Source: Paenalkalicoccus suaedae (GTDB lineage Bacteria; Bacillota; Bacilli; Bacillales; Salisediminibacteriaceae). Taken from it: a stretch of DNA of 64,000 nt. The translations under genes and the position numbers were made by a program. Under the pieces are notes generated by a model, which worked only from the letters and a program-made list of their open reading frames with translations, was not told where the DNA came from and ran no database searches. The stretch lies in the NCBI RefSeq assembly GCF_006965545.2, contig NZ_CP041372.2, positions 2,170,001 through 2,234,000 of the forward strand, read 5' to 3'. This document shows, piece after piece, positions 29,062-37,758 of this stretch; the first letter of the stretch is position 1, and every line of letters begins with the position of its first letter.

Positions 29062-29442
29062 ATGATGAAAAAAAAGCCCTTAGATCGATTAGCTATTGGA
29101 GATGTGCTTCATTCGATGGATCGGTTCTTTCAAAACACGTTTGATCACATGCAAACATCCCGACATATCGTCTTAGAACAATTCGAGGCCAAAGACGCGT
29201 ATTTAATCGAAGCGGAGCTCCCGGGAGTGAAATTATCGCACATTGAACTGGACTGTTGGAATGAGTATATCACGATTCGAGTAACTGGTGGTACTAGGTT
29301 TAATCAATCGGAGAGAACGGTGCGACTTCCTTTTATCGTTCATGCAGACGACATGAGTGCCGCCCTTACTGACGGGATCTTGACCATCACTATCTCGATG
29401 AAAAAAAGTCGCGTGCAGATTAACGGAGAGGAGGTGACTTAA
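29062..29442 (+). CDS. Small heat-shock protein (Hsp20/alpha-crystallin; CotP-like)
   Basis: 126 aa. The alpha-crystallin domain runs from about residue 40: YLIEAELPGVKLSHIELDCW, then RTVRLPF and DGILTITI. The N-terminal region is short. Members act as holdases; in Bacillus some are spore-coat proteins. The next gene is yppG-like, also linked to spores, with a one-base gap. Confidence 0.82.
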   Translation: MMKKKPLDRLAIGDVLHSMDRFFQNTFDHMQTSRHIVLEQFEAKDAYLIEAELPGVKLSHIELDCWNEYITIRVTGGTRFNQSERTVRLPFIVHADDMSAALTDGILTITISMKKSRVQINGEEVT

Positions 29443-29443
29443 T

Positions 29444-29710
29444 ATGTTCCATGATCCATTTAGACCTCGTCCACCTTATATGCACCCGCCTATGAATCAT
29501 TTTCAGCAAGGTGGTTATCCACAAGGACCTATGCCACCACAGCACATGCCTAAACGTCGACCAGGAGCTAGAATTATGCAAACGTTCCAAACTCCAGAGG
29601 GGAATTTAGACCTCCAAAAAATGATGACGACAGTGGACACAGTGGTCAAGACAGCTCATCAAGTAAGCCCGATTATTAAATCTGTCGGTGGCTACTTCAT
29701 AAAAAAATAA
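29444..29710 (+). CDS. YppG-like protein
   Basis: 88 aa. A Pro/His/Gln/Met-rich N-terminal half (PFRPRPPYMHPPMNH...) is followed by the conserved end FQTPEGNLDLQKMMTTVD...VVKTAHQVSPIIKSVGGYF of the YppG family, known from Bacillus spores. It begins one base after the Hsp20 gene, with GGAGGTG in that gene's end as ribosome-binding site. Confidence 0.75.
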   Translation: MFHDPFRPRPPYMHPPMNHFQQGGYPQGPMPPQHMPKRRPGARIMQTFQTPEGNLDLQKMMTTVDTVVKTAHQVSPIIKSVGGYFIKK

Positions 29711-29748
29711 ACCCTCCTATGGTAAACTAGTGACAGGAGGCGATACAA

Positions 29749-30495
29749 GTGAACGAGACACTATCTATCTTACGTAATCACCGTTCCGTTAGACAGTTTA
29801 CAGATACCCCACTAACGGAAGAAGAAATTTTGACACTTGTAGAGGCTGCTCAATCGGCCTCTACATCTAGCTTTATTCAAGCATACTCCATCATTGGAGT
29901 AAAAAACCGTGATACAAAAAAGGAATTAGCTCGTTTAGCAGGTGGACAAGACTATGTACTAGAGAATGGCCATTTCTTTATCTTTTGCGCGGATTTACAC
30001 CGCCATACCGTGGCAGCTGAAATGGAAGACGTCTCAATCTCTGACACTATCTCCACAACAGAAAAGTTTATTGTCGCAACAGTAGATGCTAGTTTAGCTG
30101 CTCAAAATGCATCTATTGCAGCAGAATCCCTTGGTCTCGGCATATGTTACATAGGAGGGCTGCGTAATAATATCGAGGCAGTCTCAGAGCTCTTACAGCT
30201 CCCAGACCATGTCATCCCTCTTTACGGACTTGCTGTCGGACACCCTGCCGGTGAGACAGCCATTAAACCTAGACTTCCTGTACCTGCTGTTTACATGGAA
30301 GAAACATATGCAAACGATAAAGATGCAAAAGTTAGATTGACTGCCTATAACGAAACCATCAGCGACTATTATAAGGAGCGCACAGGTGGTAAACGGAACG
30401 ATTCATGGACGAGCCAAATGACGAACATGTTAGCAACTCCTTCAAGACTGCACATGAAGGAATTTGTTCAAGGTAAGGGTATGATGAAATCGTGA
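29749..30495 (+). CDS. Oxygen-insensitive nitroreductase/flavin reductase, NfrA-like
   Basis: 248 aa. The FMN-binding RNHRSVRQFTDTPL start, GICYIGGLRNN and GLAVGHPAG segments are those of the NfsA/NfrA subfamily. Uses NAD(P)H to reduce FMN or nitro compounds as a dimer. ACAGGAGG precedes a GTG start at 29749. Confidence 0.88.
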   Translation: MNETLSILRNHRSVRQFTDTPLTEEEILTLVEAAQSASTSSFIQAYSIIGVKNRDTKKELARLAGGQDYVLENGHFFIFCADLHRHTVAAEMEDVSISDTISTTEKFIVATVDASLAAQNASIAAESLGLGICYIGGLRNNIEAVSELLQLPDHVIPLYGLAVGHPAGETAIKPRLPVPAVYMEETYANDKDAKVRLTAYNETISDYYKERTGGKRNDSWTSQMTNMLATPSRLHMKEFVQGKGMMKS

Positions 30496-30571
30496 ACTCC
30501 AAAAGCTTCCCGTTTTTTAGAGTATCGTTATAAAGATTGTTTAAACAAAAAAATTGATTAATATAACAAAG

Positions 30572-30606
30572 CAAAAGAGGATGCCACATTTGTTGGCACC
30601 CTCTTT
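30572..30606. terminator. Bidirectional terminator between nitroreductase and yjcF
   Basis: AAGAGGATGCCA pairs with TGGCACCCTCTT (one mismatch) followed by TTTTT. Confidence 0.8.
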
Positions 30607-30607
30607 T

Positions 30608-31039
30608 TTACTGTAGCTTTTTTTCCATTGTGACATGCCAAATATCCGCATCTAAAAAAGGCGTCTCGGAAACAGTTTGATAACCAATTGTTTGATAAAA
30701 GGCTTCTGCATGTGTTTGGGCATTGAGCTTTACGATGGAAGCGCCTCGTTCTTTTGCTGTTGCCTCCATTTGCTCCATTAGTACTTTCCCAAGTCCTTTT
30801 CCTCGACCGCTTTTTAAAATGCATACTCTTTCTGCTTTGGCAATGTCTTGCATTATTCTGATTCTACCTGCTCCTGTTGGAGTAGTATCTTCATATAAGA
30901 TGAAGTGAATCGATTCCTTTTCTTTATCATCGATTTCCAGTGCCTCAGGGACTCCCTGTTCCTCAATAAATACTTTTCTGCGAACACTATATACATCGTT
31001 CAGTTCGTCGTCCGTTCTTGCTACGTGCGTTGCAATCAT
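30608..31039 (-). CDS. yjcF: GNAT acetyltransferase, YjcF-like
   Basis: 143 aa. The acetyl-CoA loop is seen as SGRGKGLGKVLMEQM (about 79-93); FYQTIGYQTVSETPFLDADIWH at the end matches the YjcF/ElaA-like subgroup. Substrate unknown. It overlaps yjcG by four bases, as in B. subtilis, where yjcF and yjcG are neighbours. Confidence 0.85.
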   Translation of the reverse strand: MIATHVARTDDELNDVYSVRRKVFIEEQGVPEALEIDDKEKESIHFILYEDTTPTGAGRIRIMQDIAKAERVCILKSGRGKGLGKVLMEQMEATAKERGASIVKLNAQTHAEAFYQTIGYQTVSETPFLDADIWHVTMEKKLQ

Positions 31040-31554
31040 GAATCCCCTTCTCCTAATAAGAACGTCTCATATACAGTCCATGTACCGTTCTCTAGTTGAT
31101 AGAGGAGCTGAAAGCGATCTACTGTCTCTTCATGGTCAACAGATTCAAGCTTTAATCTGCCAAAGACGTCTGATAGCTCATCATAATTCATTTCTTGACC
31201 AATTGTGATGTGAGGAACAAACGGATGCGCTCGCTCTCTATAAAGAGAACCTGTATTTAGTGCCTCATGAAGTGATAATAGTTGATCATTTTCTGCTACT
31301 TTCATGTATAAGGTATTGGTAGCTGGATAAAAGCTACTATATTTTAGTACTTCAAGCTTAAAAGGTTTTTGTTTTTTTGAAATGGTACGAAGCTCAGCTA
31401 CGAGCGTCTGGATATCTTGTTCGTCGGCCTCAAAAGGCTCTTTTACGGTTAAATGTGGCGGGACTAATGAATATTTCGTATCATAACGTTTGCGATATGA
31501 ATTAGCAATGTCTTGTAGCTTCTTTGATGGGAATACGGCAATTCCGTATTTCAT
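31036..31554 (-). CDS. yjcG: 2H phosphoesterase family protein YjcG (UPF0477)
   Basis: 172 aa. Two H-x-T/S motifs typical of 2'-5' RNA ligase-like (2H) phosphoesterases are present: PHLTVKEP near 35 and PHITIGQE near 117. Family members hydrolyse or form cyclic/2'-5' phosphodiesters; the cellular substrate is unknown. GGAGGA precedes the ATG. Confidence 0.88.
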   Translation of the reverse strand: MKYGIAVFPSKKLQDIANSYRKRYDTKYSLVPPHLTVKEPFEADEQDIQTLVAELRTISKKQKPFKLEVLKYSSFYPATNTLYMKVAENDQLLSLHEALNTGSLYRERAHPFVPHITIGQEMNYDELSDVFGRLKLESVDHEETVDRFQLLYQLENGTWTVYETFLLGEGDS

Positions 31555-31736
31555 GAACCATTCCTCCTTTTTTGTACGATTTTATTCGTACTGTATTCTA
31601 ATCATAGTATAATTCTAACACGTTTACAAAAAATCCTGCTAATTCCCTAAATCCTCATTTCGTTGTCATAATCGTAATTAGTGTGAATAGTATGATAAGA
31701 TAAGGTATACTTTCATTTTTTAGAGGAGACGATTAC

Positions 31737-32297
31737 GTGAAAAACTTAGAACCAATCAAATCACACGTTGTAGAAGAAGCGACAAGAAACCTACTTAAAG
31801 AACGAGGCGTATCCGTTGAAGCAATTGCAGATATTGTCTATAAAATGCAATCTCAATATAGTCAAACACTTTCAATGGAAGAATGTATAGAAAGCGTTGA
31901 TGCTGTCCTTGAAAAGCGAGAAATACAACATGCTGTATTAGTAGGCGTCGAGCTGGATAAACTAGCAGAACAAAAGAAATTATCTGAACCGCTTCAATCT
32001 ATCGTTGAGATGGACGAAGGATTGTTTGGCGTTGATGAGACAATTGCTATAGGCTCTGTTTTTGGCTATGGAAGCATCGCTGTTACAACCTTTGGCTTTT
32101 TAGATAAAGAAAAAATCGGCATCATTAAAGAGCTAGATACGAATCCTGGTGAAAAAGTACACACATTTTTAGATGACCTTGTTTGTAGTATCGCTGCAAA
32201 TGCCTCAAGTCGTCTCGCTCATAGGCTTCGTGATAAAGAAGAGAAGCTAGCTGCTGAAGAAATTAAGCATCGAGATGAAGAAGAGCGCATGGCCTAA
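31737..32297 (+). CDS. Phosphatidylglycerophosphatase A-family protein (YutG-like)
   Basis: 186 aa starting with GTG (AGAGGAG upstream). The region LFGVDETIAIGSVFGYGSIAVTTFGFLDKEKIGIIKELD...FLDDLVCSIAANASSRLAHR matches the PgpA fold with its GxG...LDD...D-type catalytic acids. Family enzymes dephosphorylate phosphatidylglycerophosphate or act on related lipids. A Glu/Lys-rich C-terminal tail is added. Confidence 0.78.
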   Translation: MKNLEPIKSHVVEEATRNLLKERGVSVEAIADIVYKMQSQYSQTLSMEECIESVDAVLEKREIQHAVLVGVELDKLAEQKKLSEPLQSIVEMDEGLFGVDETIAIGSVFGYGSIAVTTFGFLDKEKIGIIKELDTNPGEKVHTFLDDLVCSIAANASSRLAHRLRDKEEKLAAEEIKHRDEEERMA

Positions 32298-32302
32298 TAC
32301 AC

Positions 32303-32347
32303 TGTGGTACCGCCTTCTTACTTAGTAAGGGTGGTACCACCTTTTTC
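32303..32347 (+). terminator. Terminator after the PgpA-like gene
   Basis: GTGGTACCgCC...TTAC/GTAA...GGTGGTACCAC followed by CTTTTTC; a long stem with an internal loop. Confidence 0.8.
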
Positions 32348-32411
32348 TTGATTTTTTGTCTTACGCGATGCTATATTTTTAAAGAATGATGATGCATTGA
32401 GGTGAAGGGAT

Positions 32412-32588
32412 ATGGCTCGACCTAAATGGATTTACTGGAAGCAGATTTTCCACTCGAAGTTTCAAGCGACATGCTTAAAAGCAAAGATTGAGGATAATTG
32501 GGTGAACGGATATGAGGTCGGTCCTTTAGTAGAAGTGCGAAAATTAAAGGATGATCGCTATGTTGTTCGTTACACGTATGATGAATAA
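32412..32588 (+). CDS. Small hypothetical protein
   Basis: 58 aa from ATG 32412 with GAGGTGAAGGG upstream. Begins MARPKWIYWKQIFHSKFQ; the second half (NGYEVGPLVEVRKLKDDRYVVRYTYDE) has three likely strands, suggesting a small beta-barrel or SH3-like element. No family recognised. Confidence 0.6.
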   Translation: MARPKWIYWKQIFHSKFQATCLKAKIEDNWVNGYEVGPLVEVRKLKDDRYVVRYTYDE

Positions 32589-32728
32589 ATTATTGTTGCT
32601 TTTTTTATTATGGTGCGATATCATTATAAATGTCGTCACCTTACATAATCAGTTCTTTAACCCTGTTTGAAGAATACCAATTTTACAGGGTCGTACGGTG
32701 TTGCCTCATATACATGTTTCTATAATAT

Positions 32729-32803
32729 GCACCTATAGCTCAGCGGGAGAGCACTTGGTCGACAACCAAGGGGTCGTTGGTTCAATCCCAACTAGGTGCA
32801 CCA
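32729..32803 (+). tRNA. tRNA, anticodon loop TCGACAA (anticodon GAC, Val, if standard)
   Basis: Full cloverleaf: acceptor GCACCTA/TAGGTGC, D stem GCTC/GAGC, anticodon stem CTTGG/CCAAG, T stem GTTGG/CCAAC with loop TTCAATC, discriminator A and an encoded CCA. The seven-base anticodon loop puts GAC at 34-36 but C instead of the near-universal U at 33, and T32 can pair with A38. Type is clear; amino-acid identity is less so. Alone in the genome segment, followed by its own terminator. TATAAT at 32721 is too close to serve as the -10 for the mature 5' end. Confidence 0.8.
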
Positions 32804-32817
32804 TAGTTAAACGTTCA

Positions 32818-32850
32818 AACCTCTTGCTTAGCAAGAGGTTTTTGTTTTTA
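32818..32850 (+). terminator. Terminator after the tRNA
   Basis: AAACCTCTTGC pairs with GCAAGAGGTTT followed by TTGTTTTT. Confidence 0.9.
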
Positions 32851-32918
32851 TATTTTTTCACTCCGTTTTTTGTTAAACTAGGCATATATATCTTTAGTCA
32901 CGAAAGGAGAATTCCTGT

Positions 32919-33062
32919 ATGTCTCTGAAATCATCGATCTACAAAGCACTCCGTATTTGGAACGATATCGACGCGGTTCGGAAAGGGCGCGTTGGTAAAC
33001 GAGTCGGTCGAAGAGTCGCCGGTAAAGCAACTGGTAAATCGATGCGAAAGCTCTTTAAGTAA
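32919..33062 (+). CDS. Small basic conserved-looking protein
   Basis: 47 aa from ATG 32919, with AAAGGAG upstream. Very basic: VRKGRVGKRVGRRVAGKATGKSMRKLFK after an N-terminal SLKSSIYKALRIWNDIDA. Such short Gly/Lys/Arg-rich proteins are found in Bacillales as uncharacterised proteins; nucleic-acid contact is possible but unproven. Confidence 0.6.
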   Translation: MSLKSSIYKALRIWNDIDAVRKGRVGKRVGRRVAGKATGKSMRKLFK

Positions 33063-33472
33063 TTACTTCCCTGTCCCCTCTTAACCTCTTTTTATGTTTC
33101 ACCATATCTTAGCGAGGCTTACAGCGTGAAATGGAGAAAGCTTCTTCTACAGTACTTTTTTTGTTTGCTCGTTGGAAATCCATTTAGGTGGTCACTGCCT
33201 CTCTTCGACCTTCGTATGCGTTAAGCGCCTTCCTTTACATCAAATCAAGGTCCGTATGCGTCACTTAGGTCCTCGTTTTACATTAGTCAGCGCCTCACAT
33301 GCGTCCGACAACTTTCTTTGCAGTCAAGTCCACATTACCTCTCATTTTCATCCATTAGCTCGATTCTATTCATAACTAGTTGAACCCATCACCCATTAGC
33401 TAACTATATAAAACTCTACTTACAACGAAAAGCTATTCATAGATATAATGGTGGTATAGGTTCCTAAATAAG
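33063..33472. other. Gene-free junction, possibly a decayed phased array
   Basis: No credible gene. Repeated words GTATGCG (33214, 33254), ATGCGTCC (33299), CATTAG (33281, 33352, 33394) are spaced about 19-43 nt and suggest a worn relative of the 21-nt arrays, again at a convergent junction. Confidence 0.35.
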
Positions 33473-33510
33473 AAAAGGCCGAGACAAATTCAAACGACTT
33501 TGTCTCAGCG
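33473..33510 (-). terminator. Terminator after the GGDEF gene
   Basis: On the minus strand GCTGAGACAAA pairs with TTTGTCTCGGC followed by CTTTTC; the GAGACAAA version of the recurrent hairpin. Confidence 0.8.
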
Positions 33511-33517
33511 TCTCTTC

Positions 33518-35080
33518 CTATTTACTATTAACAGGTCTTTTAGGCGTATATACTTTGTAGCTATTTTTGTCCTTCTTTTTAATATCATACATCGCAACAT
33601 CCGCCTCATAAATAAGCTGTTCTGTCTTCCTGTTCCCCATTAAAGTCGAGCTTATACCAACACTTGCTTTTACATCGATTAACATTGCATCTTCGTTAAA
33701 AGGGTGTTCCTTCATAGCTCGCAGCACTCCTAAACCCCTCTCCTCTACCTCATCAAACGTTTGAAAGGTTTGCCATGCATAAAATTCATCTCCCCCAACT
33801 CTTGCAGCCTCACTATCGCCATTAAACACACTCGTTAAGATCCATGCGACATGCTTCAAAAATTCATCCCCGATATGATGACCGTATGTATCGTTTACCG
33901 ATTTGAACCCATCTAAGTCGATAATAAATATAGCGACATGTTCTGCTGTCTGTAATTGCTTCTCCATTCGTTCATAAAATGCTCGTCTATTCGGTAGCTG
34001 TGTTAACGGGTCATGATAAGCTAAAAACCGTATTGTCTTTTCTGCTTCATATCGTTCGTCTACATCCTGAATAATTATAAGCGCGTGCGGTAGGAGATCG
34101 ATACGTACGAAGTCACTATCTACTAGGACATATCTTTCTTCCCCTTGTCGGTTAACAAGCTTTGTTTCATAGTTCTTTAAGTTTGTTAACGTCGTGTACA
34201 TAGTTGCAAATACCTCATCCCACTCCATTCTTCTTTTCTCCGCTATATATTCATGAAGAACACGGTTATTTTCGAGCTGCAAAAGATTTGTAGCTGCCGG
34301 GTTCGCACTGCTTATTTTCCCTCTTTCATCGACTACTAAAATTGCTAATGGATTCATTTCATAAAGCGTTTTAAATCTCGTGCCATACGTTTCTAAAAAT
34401 TCCATTTTACTAATTGCATATACCATCGCAACGACCCATATAATCCCTGAGTAAATATAGGAATACGGGGGCAATATGCCACGAAGCTGGATAAACCCGA
34501 AAACAACTACCCAAATGATACAAATAACGGAAAAAATAAAGAGAGTAAAATAAATTCTTTTTTTCTCCGGTTGCTTTTGTTTGCGCCAACTAAAGTAAAG
34601 AGCGATAGCGACAAGCGCCCCAAAAAAGCTGGCGACACTCATGGTAATGAGGTAATTCGCATTAAAAACTGGATAAATCCAGTACCCAACCTGATTAAAT
34701 TCTTGACTATTTATCACATTACTTTGTGTGGTGAACGTTAAAATAATTGGTATAACACCTATATAAAAAATCCATGGATATAAAAATCGCGGCATTTTTT
34801 TATAAAATCCTGAGAACTTTGCAAAGAAATGAATAAATACACCAGGTATTAAGATGCCAAAATTTCCGAACCAATAGGCGACAATCGCCGGGCTATTCTC
34901 CATTGGAGAAAGATGTCGCACAAACTCCCCCATAAAAAGTCCAAGGTACAAAAACATATAGACTGCTAATAACACATGCTCTGTTCGTTTAATATTTCTA
35001 ACTAAAATTGTTACCGCTAAGTAAAACAATAAGAAGGAAGGAAATAAATAAGCGAAGGTATAGATGATAACCGGGGTCAT
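33518..35080 (-). CDS. Membrane diguanylate cyclase (7TM-PAS-GGDEF)
   Basis: 520 aa. Seven or so hydrophobic helices in residues 1-225 resemble the 7TM input domain of histidine kinases. A PAS domain (about 235-340, NPLAILVVDERGKISSANPA) and a GGDEF domain (about 350-515) follow. The active-site motif ARVGGDEF is intact; no RxxD inhibitory site is obvious in front of it. Expected to make c-di-GMP in response to a membrane or extracellular signal. Confidence 0.88.
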   Translation of the reverse strand: MTPVIIYTFAYLFPSFLLFYLAVTILVRNIKRTEHVLLAVYMFLYLGLFMGEFVRHLSPMENSPAIVAYWFGNFGILIPGVFIHFFAKFSGFYKKMPRFLYPWIFYIGVIPIILTFTTQSNVINSQEFNQVGYWIYPVFNANYLITMSVASFFGALVAIALYFSWRKQKQPEKKRIYFTLFIFSVICIIWVVVFGFIQLRGILPPYSYIYSGIIWVVAMVYAISKMEFLETYGTRFKTLYEMNPLAILVVDERGKISSANPAATNLLQLENNRVLHEYIAEKRRMEWDEVFATMYTTLTNLKNYETKLVNRQGEERYVLVDSDFVRIDLLPHALIIIQDVDERYEAEKTIRFLAYHDPLTQLPNRRAFYERMEKQLQTAEHVAIFIIDLDGFKSVNDTYGHHIGDEFLKHVAWILTSVFNGDSEAARVGGDEFYAWQTFQTFDEVEERGLGVLRAMKEHPFNEDAMLIDVKASVGISSTLMGNRKTEQLIYEADVAMYDIKKKDKNSYKVYTPKRPVNSK

Positions 35081-35220
35081 TCGTAGATCCTCCTTATTGT
35101 GTGCTTATACTATTACATTAATTTGTTCGACATACTTCCTCATAATCCTTCTTTTTATGAGCATTTGTTTTTCGTTTTTCTTCATTTCTGGGTAGAATAT
35201 AGGAGGAAAGAAGGGATATT

Positions 35221-36258
35221 ATGAACGTCTACAGTCACATATACTCGTTTAAAGGAACTCATTATGATTTTGGCATAGAACAAAGTAAGCATTTACGTCA
35301 AACGCCACTCCTACAAAATCGTAAAAAACAGTGGGATAAGCGATCTAGACACTTTCGCTTTATTCGATCTGATGTGGAAGAGGCACTAAGGACGATTGCA
35401 CCTGGAATTTGGGAAGAGCTTACTGGCCTTTCAGATGGACTTCACATTTCGATGGATGAAGCAATAAAGAACTTCGGGGGATATTATATGGAGATAGAGC
35501 GAAGCGGGTGCTCTATTTACGCAGATACAAGCTTCCTCGTCCGAAATTATGATAGTCACCCTCTCGGCTACGAAGGTCGCTTTTCCTTATTTAATCCGAC
35601 TGACAAAGGCTATGCCTCCATTGGTCCTACCATGCAGGTAACTGGTCGCACCGACGGGATGAATGAAAAGGGTCTCTCGATCGGCTATAACTTCGTTAAT
35701 CGCCGTAATCGCAACAATGGCTTCTTATGTAATATGATTGCTCGGATTGTATTAGAAAACGCAGCTACCGTTGACGAGGCTGTTCAACTCCTTAAAGAGC
35801 TACCTCATCGTAACTCATTTAATTATGTGGTATCAGATGGCGTTAACGAGCCAATGATTGTAGAAGCATCACCGGAAGGATTTGCTACTCGCACCGGTTT
35901 CTCGTGTACAAATCATTACGACTTGTTACTTAAAGAAAATCGGTACCGTACAGATGATTCAGAGAATCGCCATGCCGTTTTACAGCAACACCCTAACCTT
36001 GAAGGTTTTGATGCCTTTAAGCTATTAAATAATGAGCACGACGGTGTATTTTCTAAAAAATACGATGCTTCTGCAGGAACCTTGCACACGGCCGTTTATT
36101 TTACGAAGGAGCAAAAGGTAGGATTTGCGCTAGGTGGTAACAGGCTTCCGCTTATGATTGACTTTGGTGCTTGGTTGCGCGGTAAAAAAATGCACGCGAC
36201 AAAAGTGAAAGGTGCGATTGACTCTACTAATCCATTCGTAAGCATGCTCACTCTTTAG
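35221..36258 (+). CDS. C45-family autoproteolytic acyltransferase/hydrolase
   Basis: 345 aa. GCSIYA near residue 98 supplies the N-terminal nucleophile Cys expected after self-cleavage in this Ntn-hydrolase family; RNYDSHPLGYEGRF and GMNEKGLSIGYNFVN support it. Relatives include isopenicillin-N acyltransferases, but many bacterial members have unknown amide substrates. No signal peptide. GGAGGAAAG lies upstream. Confidence 0.82.
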   Translation: MNVYSHIYSFKGTHYDFGIEQSKHLRQTPLLQNRKKQWDKRSRHFRFIRSDVEEALRTIAPGIWEELTGLSDGLHISMDEAIKNFGGYYMEIERSGCSIYADTSFLVRNYDSHPLGYEGRFSLFNPTDKGYASIGPTMQVTGRTDGMNEKGLSIGYNFVNRRNRNNGFLCNMIARIVLENAATVDEAVQLLKELPHRNSFNYVVSDGVNEPMIVEASPEGFATRTGFSCTNHYDLLLKENRYRTDDSENRHAVLQQHPNLEGFDAFKLLNNEHDGVFSKKYDASAGTLHTAVYFTKEQKVGFALGGNRLPLMIDFGAWLRGKKMHATKVKGAIDSTNPFVSMLTL

Positions 36259-36282
36259 ACCACGAGCAACTCATATGTACCC

Positions 36283-36318
36283 AAAAAGAAAAGGCCTCCC
36301 TAAAGGGAGACCTTTTTA
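36283..36318 (-). terminator. Terminator after the cold-shock gene
   Basis: AAGGCCTCCC pairs with GGGAGACCTT (one mismatch), with A-run/T-run flanks. Confidence 0.8.
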
Positions 36319-36325
36319 TATTCGA

Positions 36326-36526
36326 CTATTGCTTGTTAACGTTAGCAGCTTGTGGGCCACGCTGACCTTGCTCGATGTCGAATGTTACAGCTTGACCTTC
36401 TTCAAGAGTCTTGAAGCCGTCGCCTTGGATAGCGGAGAAGTGTACGAATACATCGTCTTGTCCTTCTACTTCGATAAATCCAAAACCTTTTTCTGCGTTA
36501 AACCATTTTACTGTACCTTGAGTCAT
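36326..36526 (-). CDS. Cold-shock protein, CspB type
   Basis: 66 aa with the ATG at 36526, nine bases after AGGAGG; the longer frame to 36556 is untranslated leader. RNP1 (KGFGFIEV) and RNP2 (VFVHFSAI) are complete. Single-stranded RNA/DNA-binding OB fold acting as an RNA chaperone. A small hairpin sits just before the ribosome-binding site. Confidence 0.95.
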   Translation of the reverse strand: MTQGTVKWFNAEKGFGFIEVEGQDDVFVHFSAIQGDGFKTLEEGQAVTFDIEQGQRGPQAANVNKQ

Positions 36527-36542
36527 TACAAATTCCTCCTGT

Positions 36543-36556
36543 GTGAGTTCCCTCAC
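36543..36556 (-). promoter_or_regulatory. Leader hairpin before the csp ribosome-binding site
   Basis: GTGAG and CTCAC enclose a GGAA tetraloop on the minus strand, two bases before AGGAGG. It may affect translation of the cold-shock mRNA with temperature; inference only. Confidence 0.45.
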
Positions 36557-36711
36557 GATTTATTACTAGTTGAGCTCTTCATTTATTCGTGCAAGAGGAA
36601 ATAACTATTTAAAGCTTTACTCTCTTTCAGTCATATCCGAACCTCAATAAGCTTTCTTTAGTATAGTACACATCCCCTAAAAAAGATACCCCTTTTCCAA
36701 AAAAAAATTTT

Positions 36712-37629
36712 TTACGGTAATTCGTTCCCTGCTGATCGGTATAGCTCATACCATTCTTCCCGTGTAAGCTCGACCTCAGATGCTTTGGAAATATCCTTTA
36801 AACGTGACGTATTCATCGTCCCTACAATTGGTTGCACACTTAGCGGTAATCGAAGTAACCAAGCGATTGCGATTGCAGAATCTGTTACTCCTTTTTTATC
36901 AGCTAACTCTTGAAGCGTTTTGTTTAAATTAGGAAAATCTTCATTCCCCATAAACGTGCCTTCGATCATTCCATATTGGAACGGTGACCAAGCTTGAATC
37001 GTCATGTTATGCAAACGACTATATTCCATAATCCCAAGATCACGATTAATAGCTTCTCGGTTATACATGTTGACGTTAAAGGAAGCATCAATCATTGGTG
37101 TATGCATAACGCTAAGCTGCACTTGGTTGATTAATAGCGGTTCTCTCACATACGCTTTCAAGAGCTCCATTTGACCTGGATGCTGATTGCTAACACCAAA
37201 GTACGCTACTTTCCCATCTTCCTTCAGTCTCGTAAATGCCTCTGCAACCTCTTCTGGCTCCATGAGTGCATCTGGTCTATGTAAAAGTAACACATCTAAA
37301 TAATCCATCTCTAACCTTTTTAAACTCTCTTCTACAGATGTGATGATATGTTCTTTCGAAAAATCAAAGAATCCTTTTCGAATACCACACTTGGACTGGA
37401 CAATCATTTTTTCTCGCAAAGACGGTGTATCTTTGATGGCGCTTGCAAAAACTCTTTCTGAATTTCCTTTTCCATATATGTCTGCATGATCAAACAATGT
37501 GATGCCTACGTCAAGAGCTGTATCTATTACATGACGAGCGTCCTTCGCGGATAAGGAATCCATTCTCATACATCCTAATCCTACTTCCCCTGTTTGTACT
37601 TGGCTCGTGCCTAGTTGAATCTGTTTCAT
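36712..37629 (-). CDS. Aldo/keto reductase, YdhF-like
   Basis: 305 aa. Catalytic residues are recognisable: Asp and Tyr in FDHADIYGKGNSE (about 46-58), Lys in VQSKCGIR and His in LLLHRPDALM. The NADPH-binding end (QPIVGTMNTSRLKDI) follows. Reduces carbonyls; substrate unknown. Single gene. Confidence 0.9.
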   Translation of the reverse strand: MKQIQLGTSQVQTGEVGLGCMRMDSLSAKDARHVIDTALDVGITLFDHADIYGKGNSERVFASAIKDTPSLREKMIVQSKCGIRKGFFDFSKEHIITSVEESLKRLEMDYLDVLLLHRPDALMEPEEVAEAFTRLKEDGKVAYFGVSNQHPGQMELLKAYVREPLLINQVQLSVMHTPMIDASFNVNMYNREAINRDLGIMEYSRLHNMTIQAWSPFQYGMIEGTFMGNEDFPNLNKTLQELADKKGVTDSAIAIAWLLRLPLSVQPIVGTMNTSRLKDISKASEVELTREEWYELYRSAGNELP

Positions 37630-37723
37630 CTCTTCTCACCCCTTCAAATAAGTAACGTACCTTTCTAGTTTACTGGCTTTTTTTCAATCTGTCGATTTCC
37701 TCCCCCCCCCTCTTTTGTTGACT

Positions 37724-37758
37724 AAAAAGAAACACGTAGACATCGCTACGTGTTTCTC
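37724..37758 (-). terminator. Terminator after the GGDEF-EAL gene
   Basis: AGAAACACGTAG pairs with CTACGTGTTTCT; on the minus strand followed by CTTTTTAG. Confidence 0.88.

Noticed and set aside
32303-32347. T-box remnant (GGGTGGTACCAC resembles the T-box word)
   Set aside because: No specifier stem or long leader; the sequence forms a simple hairpin at the end of a gene, and the next gene is not an aminoacyl-tRNA synthetase or amino-acid gene.
32721-32726. TATAAT as promoter of the tRNA
   Set aside because: It ends two bases before the mature tRNA 5' end, so initiation would fall inside the tRNA.
33172-33375. 67-aa plus-strand frame in the junction before the GGDEF gene
   Set aside because: No ribosome-binding site and composition unlike a protein; the region looks like worn repeats.
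37701-37710. Run of nine C residues as a phase-variation tract
   Set aside because: It lies between genes behind a terminator, not in a promoter spacer or coding start.
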